In this document: piece after piece, positions 18,362-25,859 of the stretch
Layout of the letters: the number at the start of each line of letters is the position of its first letter
Position numbering within the stretch: the stretch's first letter is position 1
NCBI GenBank assembly: GCA_963696025.1
Contig: CAVOII010000007.1
Coordinates: 310,001-374,000 of the forward strand
Direction: 5' to 3'
Origin: JABCYV01 sp963696025
GTDB taxonomy: Bacteria > Acidobacteriota > Terriglobia > Terriglobales > Acidobacteriaceae
DNA: 64,000 nucleotides
The notes under the pieces: model-generated
What the model was told of the DNA's origin: nothing
The model's database searches: none
The model's input: the letters and a program-made list of their open reading frames with translations, nothing else
Position numbers and translations under genes: made by a program

Positions 18362-19279
18362 ATGTACGCTGAAACATCTGCCGTGGCCAGTGCGCAGCCA
18401 GTTGGGACACATCGTTCCTGTATCCGAATCGGGAACGTGTCAATTGGTCTCAGCGCAAATTGCGCCGATGATATCAGACTAACTCGTGAAATGAAACGAT
18501 TTCGGACGACTGCGACAGAATGCGATATCGATATAAGCGTTCAGTGGACGGATCGGTTACCAAGACCGGATGGAAAGAAGCTCTTTGACTCTGGATCGGT
18601 CTGGGTATTGCATGAAGAGGATGAAGGATTTGTCTTCGATTTCTCCACGCCGGTCTTGGGCGACCAGCCTTACAAGCGGCTCTCGGTCGACAGAGGATTC
18701 TCCTCCGCACGGCTGTTGTTGAATCGGGAGCGTTTGCCCCGTGGAATGCGGATCTACCCGCTCGAGTATCCCTTGGATGAATTGCTAGTTACCAATTGGC
18801 TCTCCAGGGCCAGGGGAGTCGAGGTACATGGCTGCGGCTTGATGGGTGTCGGAACGAGCGGACATCTCTTTCTGGGGCACTCGGGTGCGGGAAAGAGCAC
18901 TACAGCGCGTCTGTGGAGTTCGATTCGAGCCGTGCAAGTTCTGAGCGACGACCGGATCATCTTGCGCGAGCAGTCGAACGAGATTTGGATGCACGGGACT
19001 CCCTGGCACGGAGAGGCGGGTTTTGCCTCTCCTGAAAAGACGAAGGTCAACAAGATCTTCGTGCTCGAACACGGAAACAGAAACGAGATTTTGCCTCTCC
19101 CCCAGGCTCGAGGAGTGGCCGAACTATTCGCGCGTTGCTTCCCGCCCTTTTACGGCCGCGGACCACTAGCTTTCACGCTTTCCTTTTTGCATCAGGTTAC
19201 GAACCGCGTGCCCTGTTATCGGTTTCGATTCGTTCCTGACGAAAGTGCGGTGTCGGAGATCCTGAACTTCGATGGTTGA
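18362..19279 (+). CDS. HPr-kinase-like protein of RiPP cluster
   Basis: 305 residues. The C-terminal half contains a Walker A loop GHSGAGKST (172-180) followed by QVLSDDRIIL, the Asp pair of HprK/PEPCK-fold kinases, and a segment typical of cluster-associated homologues (HGTPWHGEAGFA). The N-terminal half (about 20-150) is an extra domain of unknown role. True HPr kinases regulate sugar transport, but homologues next to PqqD and peptide genes phosphorylate peptides in some lasso systems, and others are uncharacterised. It starts 39 bases after the precursor and overlaps the peptidase gene by 8 bases. A role in phosphorylating or handling the peptide is inference. Confidence 0.82.
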   Translation: MYAETSAVASAQPVGTHRSCIRIGNVSIGLSANCADDIRLTREMKRFRTTATECDIDISVQWTDRLPRPDGKKLFDSGSVWVLHEEDEGFVFDFSTPVLGDQPYKRLSVDRGFSSARLLLNRERLPRGMRIYPLEYPLDELLVTNWLSRARGVEVHGCGLMGVGTSGHLFLGHSGAGKSTTARLWSSIRAVQVLSDDRIILREQSNEIWMHGTPWHGEAGFASPEKTKVNKIFVLEHGNRNEILPLPQARGVAELFARCFPPFYGRGPLAFTLSFLHQVTNRVPCYRFRFVPDESAVSEILNFDG

Positions 19280-19715
19280 AGACAAGGCGCACTCGGTCCT
19301 GTTTGGCGCGCTGACTCAGTCCTTGCTTTCCGAAGGACTCGGCTTTCGGTTCTGTGCGCGCGGCCAAAGCATGCAACCCACAATTCACGACGGAGAAATC
19401 CTACACGTGAGGCCCGTCTCGGTCGAAACCCTAAGAAAGGGCGACATCGTGCTGTTCGCTGATCGCCTGAACTACAAAGCTCACCGAGTGCTATGGATCG
19501 ACTGGGAACAGGATGAATTCATTGCTCGCGGAGATGCGGGAACTGTGACGGATGGTGCCGTAGACACAGGGCAAATTGTGGGCCAAGTGGTGGCTAAGGA
19601 AGAGAACTTGAAAGGACAGATACGTGTGGTTTCTTTGAGTGGAAGACTAGTGCGGTTAAAATTCCTCGCCAGTCAGGCTCGGGCGCGAACTGCCCGAGTT
19701 CTGCGGGCTCTTTGA
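19272..19715 (+). CDS. soluble S24/S26-type peptidase (leader-peptidase candidate)
   Basis: 147 residues; ATG 19272 lies inside the end of the kinase gene. Signal-peptidase motifs are present: RGQSMQPTI (nucleophile S33), LRKGDIVLF (57-62), YKAHRVLW (K69, H71) and ARGDAG (86-90). The KAHRV segment resembles the Sec11/SipW type, where His replaces the catalytic Lys, though K69 sits two residues away. Unlike ordinary signal peptidases no N-terminal membrane helix is seen, so it is probably cytosolic. Such proteins recur next to PqqD/HprK-like genes. Cleavage of the leader of the peptide at 18146 is a reasonable but untested role. Confidence 0.8.
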   Translation: MVEDKAHSVLFGALTQSLLSEGLGFRFCARGQSMQPTIHDGEILHVRPVSVETLRKGDIVLFADRLNYKAHRVLWIDWEQDEFIARGDAGTVTDGAVDTGQIVGQVVAKEENLKGQIRVVSLSGRLVRLKFLASQARARTARVLRAL

Positions 19716-22700
19716 GTGCGAAGCATTCGAGTGCACAGCCATGTTCGCAATCCGGGTTTCGGAGCAAGCTCTTCTTTTGCACTTCTGGCCGGCTTGTCTG
19801 TTTGGTCATCGATGTTATTTGGGCAGGTTGCTTTTGACAGTGCAACCTCGATCGGACAGCGTGTGAGTGGTGCCAGTCCAACCGTTGCCCTTGCCCACAC
19901 TACAACCGGGGCGAACCGCGTCCTGATCGTTGGCGTCTCCATCGACATTGCCAATAACACCGGCGCTAGCGTGACTGGAATAACGTACCTAGGGGCGGTC
20001 CTGACACGGGCTGGTGCGCACAATGATGCGGGAAACACCCGCAGGGTAGAGATGTGGTATTTGATCGGTCCGACCACCGGAAACAACAATGTGATTGTTA
20101 CGCTGAGCCTGCCCGGCGGGACTGGAACGGTGGGAGTCGTCGTGGGGGCGATCACATTGACCGGCGCTGATCAAACAATACCCATAAGATCATTTGTCTC
20201 GGCGGACGGTAGCACGAACCTGGCTCAATTAAACGTCCCCAGTTCCTACACGGATTTTGTGATTGACACCCTGGCGATTGGCGGTGATCAAACAGTTACA
20301 ACCTTTGGTCCTAGCCAAACGTCGCGTTGGGCTGTAGCTTCGTCGGGGACTCCCACCTCCCCGCCCGATATCTACGGGAGTGGTTCGACGCGCACGGGAG
20401 CACCCAGCGTCCCCCTTTCGGAACAATTCAGCGCGGCCTCAAATTGGTCCGCGGGCGCCGTTTCGGTCCAGCCACTGCAAGCGGATTTGGCTGTTAGCAT
20501 CGCCGGATCAACCGCATTCTTTCCACAGAATCTTACCTACAACATCACGGTCACGGACCACGGGCCTTCTGTGGCGAACAGCGTGACATTGACGGACACA
20601 CTTCCCGCCGGAGTTACCTACGTATCGTCAACGCCAAGCCAGGGCTCGTGCAGCTTTGCTGCACCAACCCTGACCTGCAATCTGTTAAACCTTAACGGCA
20701 GCGCTACGGTGAGTTTGGTCGTAACGCCCACTGCTATCGGAGCATATCCGAACACAGCAAACGTTACGAACACCGTGGCCGATCTCAATCTGGGTAACAA
20801 CTCCAGCACGGCCGCGGCATTTTCTCAGTCGAATACGTGCGCCACGCCCGCCAAGAACGCAGCTGGAGGAACTCTTAACGCCGCCATTAATACCTATTTC
20901 CCACCCTCGGCCGCCAATGTGACCGTTGCAGCAGGTGCGACTTCGGTGACCCTTGGGGCCTCGACAGGCGCGAACACCGCGATTGCGAACGGTGACCTTC
21001 TGCTTTTCATCCAGATGCAGGACGCGGCCATCAATTCGACCAACACAGCGAGCTACGGCGATGGAGCGAGCGGTACCGGTTCCACGAATCTTAACAATAG
21101 CGGTGCGTACGAGTTTGTGAAGGCCACCAACAGCGTCTCGACCGGCGGCGGAAACCTTACATTTGCGGGCAGTGGACCGGGGGGCGGGCTCCTATTCAGC
21201 TACACGGAGGCAACCGCCACGGGGACCCAGGGGCAGCGGGCGTTTCAGGTCGTGCGGGTGCCACAATACTCCTCTGCCACACTGGGTTATACGGCGGTCA
21301 CTCCTGCTGCTTCAGCCTGGAACGGTTCGACGGGGGGTGTTTTCGGTTTGGATGTATCGGGGATTCTGACTCTAAACGGCGCCACTCTGAGCGTCGATGG
21401 CACTGGTTTCCGCGGGGCGGCCGGGCTGCAATTGAGCGGTAACGCAGGTTTTGCCAACAGCGATTACGTCCAGACAGCACCTGCCACTTACGCGGGGGCT
21501 CTGGTCGCGGGGGCGCATGGATCGAAAGGAGAAGGTGTCGCAGGTACTCCTCGCTGGGTAGAGTCGGGAGGTACGTTTTCAAACACCGGCGTGGAGGGCT
21601 ATCCCAATGGCAGCATGGCTAAGGGAGCTCCTGGTAATGCCGGGGGGGGTGGGACGGATGCAGACCCAGCCGCGAATGATCAAAATGCCGGAGGAGCTGG
21701 GGGTGGGAACGGCGGCGGCGGTGGAACCGGCGGAGACGCCTGGTCTGCCAATCTCAGCACCGGGGGGTTGGGAGGGGCTGCATTCCCCGCGGCTTTGAGC
21801 CGGGTCGTCATGGGTGGAGGAGGAGGTGCCGGGACTCGTAACAACAGCGACGGCGACAATCAGGCTAGCAGTGGCGCTGCCGGCGGTGGGATTGTGGTCA
21901 TTCGAGCGGGAAACTTGAGTGGCACCGCCACCATCTCTGCCAACGGGGCGGCGGCGTACAACGGAACGGCTAATGACGCAGGCGGGGGCGGCGGCGCGGG
22001 CGGCAGCATCATTGTCGTGTCGGCCTCCGGTGGCGAGGGAGGCCTTACCGTCAAGGCGCACGGTGGCAGAGGAGGAGACGCGTGGGATGCGCAGTCATTC
22101 AGTATCGCCCAGCGTCATGGGCCCGGCGGCGGCGGTGGTGGTGGCGCGGTGTTTCTTTCTGGAGCCGCAGCGAGTATCGACGTAACTGCCGGCGCAAGTG
22201 GAACCACGCTGAACCCTGGCGTCCCCTACGGCGCCACCAGCGGCAATGCGGGTATTACCGTCACTAATGCGTCGGAGACTCTGATGCCGGGAGCTCAGGG
22301 GGGAGCGGAGTGTACTCCCGACATGACGATTACAAAGAGCCATTCTCCGATCGATTTTGTCCAGGGTTCGACCGGGACCTACACGCTGACGGCGAATAAT
22401 TCCAGTATCGGTACGAGTGCAAGCACGACCGCTGGGGTGATGGTGACTGATTCTTTACCCGTTGGCCTTACTCCGACATCGGCTACCGGAACAGGCTGGG
22501 GACCGGCGGTGAATGCGTGCTCCATCAGCTCTCAAACAGTCACCTGCACTCGTTCGGATGTGCTTGCCCCAAACATGAGCTACCCGGTGATCACCATCAT
22601 GGCCCTCGTAGCTTCAACCGCTCCGGCGACAGTGACGAATACGGCGGTAGTGGCCGGTGGCGGGGAAACCAACACCGCCAACGACACGGCCACGGATGTT

Positions 22701-25625
22701 GCCAACGTTCTACCACTCACGGACGCTGATATGGCGATCACCAAGTCGGCTTCGCCGAATCCGGTCATGCAGGGCAATACGCTCACGTATACTCTGGGCG
22801 TCACTAATAACGGCCCCGCGACTGCGACCAATGTAACCGTCACAGATACGTTACCGTCGCAGGTTTCTTTCGTTTCAGCGACTAGCTCTCAGGGAACGTG
22901 TTCCCAGGCTAACGGAATCGTCACCTGTTCCTTAGGCAGCATAATCAGCGGGGCTACCGCTACCGTCACCATCGCGGTGACTGCAACAACCCTGTCTCAG
23001 GCAGTCAATACCGCGACCGTGAGCGCAACCCAGACCGATCCTGTGGCGTCGAACAACACCGCAACCACAACCACGTTGATCACAAGTCCCACCCGGGTGA
23101 AGCTGGAGACGTTTACCGCCACGACGACCGGTGGCGAAGTCAACCTTATGTGGAGGACCGGTGGCGAAGCGCGGAACCTGGGATTCAATGTCTACAGGGA
23201 ACAAAACGGACAACGTGTCCAACTGAATCCGTCCTTGATCGCGGGTTCCGCCCTTGTCTTTCATGACTCGTTACCGCAACACGGTGCTAAAACCTACTCC
23301 TGGTTTGATCGTTCCCCCGGGCCCGAAAACAATCTTTACTGGCTCGAAGATGTCGATCTGGACGGCACGCGGGCTCTGAACGGGCCGGTTTCGCCCCGGG
23401 CGGATTTAGGGCCGCAAAGTGCAACGCGCTCCATGACGATTCAGGAACTGAACGGCTCTGGCAGAGGCCAGGACCCGGGGATTGCACTCAGCCACTTCGC
23501 AGAGGCGACGGCACACGTCTCTGGTGTCACGCAGGAACAACGACGGATCCAGTTCCAGATTGCTGCGCATCCGGCGGTGAAGATCCTCGTAGACCACGAA
23601 GGGTGGTACCGAATAACCCAACCTGAACTGGTTGCTCAGGGGTTGATCGCCTCTGTGGATCCAACTTGCTTGAGATTGTTTGCTGAGGGAATCGAGCAGC
23701 CTATTCGCATTACGAGTGCGGGGGTAGGGGATCGAGGGTTCGGCCGGCAAGCGGCAATCGAGTTTTACGGGACTGCCATCGATACTCCCTATTCCGACAA
23801 GCGCGTCTATTGGCTGGTGGCGGGCGACCAACCCGGCAAGCGCATTCCGCGCGAGTCGGCCCGCGACGATGGCGGAGAACAGCCGCAGAGCTTCTCCGAA
23901 GCGGTGGAAGTGAAGCCGCGCACAACGTATTTCGTGGCGTTGCTCAGACAAAATACCGATAATTTCTTTGGTGCGCTGATTTCCTCAACCCCCGTCAACC
24001 AGATCCTGAGAACGCCCTTTATTGCATCCAGGTCCCTCGCCGAGGCGAACCTCGAGGTTGTGCTGCAGGGCGTAACTGAGGGCGTGTCTCATAACGTCTC
24101 GGTGACCATGAATGCGGCGAACCTCGGCGTACTGAACTTCACAGGCCAAAGCGTGGGCAACGTTACGCTGCTGGTTCCCCGCGGCGTCCTTCAAGATGTG
24201 AACACAGTTACTCTGACTGCGCAAGGCGGCGCAAATGACCTCAGCCTGGTGGATTCAATCAAACTCACCTATCTACGGACCTACACGGCACAGTCGGATT
24301 CACTGAAGTTCACGGCCGAGGCTGGAGACCAGGTCGTGGTGAATGGTTTCGAACAACCACCAAGCCGACTGATCGACATCACGAATCCCAATCAAGCCCT
24401 AGAGCTTGAGCCCGAAGTCGACGCTGAAAACGGCGGCTACAAGCTTCGGGCGAGGATACCGCCGTCGGTTCCCGGGATACACACCTTGCTCGCGCTATCT
24501 GACAAACGCATGGCAAAGCCGTGGCGGGTCGTTCGCAATCACGCTTCCAGTTGGCACAGTGCGCAACCCGGTGGCGAGGTCGTCATGATTTCGCACCCGA
24601 ACTTCGTCGACCCGCTTGGCCCGCTTGTTCGCTTGCGGCGGGGCCAGGGAAAATCTGTTGCACTCGTCCCAGTGGATCAAGTGTATGACGAGTTCAATTT
24701 CGGAGAACGTAGTCCTTACGCGATTCGTGACTTTCTGAGTACTGCCACCGAGAGATGGCAAAACAAACCCAGGTACCTTCTGCTCGTTGGAGATGCTTCG
24801 GTGGATCCACGGAACTATCTCGGCTTCGGATTCTTTGATTTTGTCCCTACCAAGATCATCGTGACCTCTGAGCTTAAAACCGCGTCGGACGATTGGTTTT
24901 CCGATTTTGCCAACCGTGCGCTGCCACAGATTGCTACCGGCCGTCTGCCGGTCCGCACGACCGATGAAGCTAAGACCGTAGTGGAAAAAACTCTCAGTTA
25001 CGAAACAAACCATGATCGCGGAGACTGGATGAACCAGTCTTTGATCGTTGCCGATCGCAACGACACGTCCGATTTCTCGCAGGATAGCCTGTCTGTACAA
25101 GCCCTTCTTCCCAAATCGATGACTGTCACAGAAGTGTTCGCAAGCGAGTTAGATCCTAATACGGCGAGGCAAGAGGTCCTAGCTGGCATCAACAGCGGGA
25201 AACTGCTGGTCAATTACATCGGGCACGGGTCAGTGGAAATCTGGTCCGGCGACGACCTGCTGGACGATACGGCGGCGTCAGCTTTGTCCAACGGCGCACG
25301 TCTTCCCGTATTCCTCAATATGGATTGCCTGAACGGCTTCTTTCACGACGTGTACACCCAGAGTCTGGCCGAGGCTCTACTACTTTCGAAGAACGGCGGG
25401 GCGGTAGCAGTCTGGGCTTCGTCCGGATTGACCCAACCGGCGCCGCAAGTACAAATGGATCAGAATGTCGTCAGGTTGCTCTTCAGCAAATCTCCTTTGA
25501 CTCTGGGAGAGGCTGTTCGGAACGCCAAGTCGACGATCACCGATCCGGACGTGCGACGAACCTACATTTTGTTTGGTGATCCCGTGCTCAGGTTGCGGAC
25601 GTGGCCTAACGCTCCAAGCCAGTAG
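19716..25625 (+). CDS. giant secreted DUF11 / gingipain-like C25 cysteine protease
   Basis: 1969 residues, starting at GTG 19716, the base after the peptidase stop, so probably translationally coupled. A signal-like segment (FALLAGLSVWSSMLFGQ) is followed by a beta domain (to ~250), a DUF11 repeat (~255-370), a long Gly-rich low-complexity region (~375-870), two more DUF11 repeats (~870-1115; LPAGVTYVSST- and LPSQVSFVSAT-like), an FN3-like segment (~1115-1220), a gingipain-prodomain-like segment, and a C25 peptidase domain (~1590-1960). The catalytic pair is visible: H1837 in NYIGHGSVEIW and C1871 in NMDCLNGFF. There is no obvious sortase, lipid or type IX C-terminal signal. DUF11 repeats suggest a surface-exposed adhesive stalk. 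It may be the effector, exporter-associated protease or merely the anchored partner of the RiPP cluster. Confidence 0.88.
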   Translation: MRSIRVHSHVRNPGFGASSSFALLAGLSVWSSMLFGQVAFDSATSIGQRVSGASPTVALAHTTTGANRVLIVGVSIDIANNTGASVTGITYLGAVLTRAGAHNDAGNTRRVEMWYLIGPTTGNNNVIVTLSLPGGTGTVGVVVGAITLTGADQTIPIRSFVSADGSTNLAQLNVPSSYTDFVIDTLAIGGDQTVTTFGPSQTSRWAVASSGTPTSPPDIYGSGSTRTGAPSVPLSEQFSAASNWSAGAVSVQPLQADLAVSIAGSTAFFPQNLTYNITVTDHGPSVANSVTLTDTLPAGVTYVSSTPSQGSCSFAAPTLTCNLLNLNGSATVSLVVTPTAIGAYPNTANVTNTVADLNLGNNSSTAAAFSQSNTCATPAKNAAGGTLNAAINTYFPPSAANVTVAAGATSVTLGASTGANTAIANGDLLLFIQMQDAAINSTNTASYGDGASGTGSTNLNNSGAYEFVKATNSVSTGGGNLTFAGSGPGGGLLFSYTEATATGTQGQRAFQVVRVPQYSSATLGYTAVTPAASAWNGSTGGVFGLDVSGILTLNGATLSVDGTGFRGAAGLQLSGNAGFANSDYVQTAPATYAGALVAGAHGSKGEGVAGTPRWVESGGTFSNTGVEGYPNGSMAKGAPGNAGGGGTDADPAANDQNAGGAGGGNGGGGGTGGDAWSANLSTGGLGGAAFPAALSRVVMGGGGGAGTRNNSDGDNQASSGAAGGGIVVIRAGNLSGTATISANGAAAYNGTANDAGGGGGAGGSIIVVSASGGEGGLTVKAHGGRGGDAWDAQSFSIAQRHGPGGGGGGGAVFLSGAAASIDVTAGASGTTLNPGVPYGATSGNAGITVTNASETLMPGAQGGAECTPDMTITKSHSPIDFVQGSTGTYTLTANNSSIGTSASTTAGVMVTDSLPVGLTPTSATGTGWGPAVNACSISSQTVTCTRSDVLAPNMSYPVITIMALVASTAPATVTNTAVVAGGGETNTANDTATDVANVLPLTDADMAITKSASPNPVMQGNTLTYTLGVTNNGPATATNVTVTDTLPSQVSFVSATSSQGTCSQANGIVTCSLGSIISGATATVTIAVTATTLSQAVNTATVSATQTDPVASNNTATTTTLITSPTRVKLETFTATTTGGEVNLMWRTGGEARNLGFNVYREQNGQRVQLNPSLIAGSALVFHDSLPQHGAKTYSWFDRSPGPENNLYWLEDVDLDGTRALNGPVSPRADLGPQSATRSMTIQELNGSGRGQDPGIALSHFAEATAHVSGVTQEQRRIQFQIAAHPAVKILVDHEGWYRITQPELVAQGLIASVDPTCLRLFAEGIEQPIRITSAGVGDRGFGRQAAIEFYGTAIDTPYSDKRVYWLVAGDQPGKRIPRESARDDGGEQPQSFSEAVEVKPRTTYFVALLRQNTDNFFGALISSTPVNQILRTPFIASRSLAEANLEVVLQGVTEGVSHNVSVTMNAANLGVLNFTGQSVGNVTLLVPRGVLQDVNTVTLTAQGGANDLSLVDSIKLTYLRTYTAQSDSLKFTAEAGDQVVVNGFEQPPSRLIDITNPNQALELEPEVDAENGGYKLRARIPPSVPGIHTLLALSDKRMAKPWRVVRNHASSWHSAQPGGEVVMISHPNFVDPLGPLVRLRRGQGKSVALVPVDQVYDEFNFGERSPYAIRDFLSTATERWQNKPRYLLLVGDASVDPRNYLGFGFFDFVPTKIIVTSELKTASDDWFSDFANRALPQIATGRLPVRTTDEAKTVVEKTLSYETNHDRGDWMNQSLIVADRNDTSDFSQDSLSVQALLPKSMTVTEVFASELDPNTARQEVLAGINSGKLLVNYIGHGSVEIWSGDDLLDDTAASALSNGARLPVFLNMDCLNGFFHDVYTQSLAEALLLSKNGGAVAVWASSGLTQPAPQVQMDQNVVRLLFSKSPLTLGEAVRNAKSTITDPDVRRTYILFGDPVLRLRTWPNAPSQ

Positions 25626-25859
25626 GTTCCGTACTACTTTCGAACTACCACGAAGCGGCGGATATGTTCGTTTCCGAGTGATCGACAATTCAGGTGCGAC
25701 ATTTATCTTGTTCCTTAATCATAATGCCGGGCTGAGCCATCTCCGGAGATACCCAGTTAGAAAATACCTGCTCTGAGTTCGCCACCTTACCTGCCAGACC
25801 CATTCGTTGACGAGCGGGTCCCGCGTTCGTAAGATGAACCGACCCCGAGACTCTTTCGA

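Noticed and set aside
21600..22200. Dense Gly-codon repeats that could look like a repeat array or CRISPR-like region
   Set aside because: They are in frame within the 1969-residue protein and encode its Gly-rich stalk; there is no regular repeat-spacer structure.
23406..23951. Minus-strand frame of 181 codons inside the giant protease gene
   Set aside because: Shadow of a well-supported gene on the other strand.
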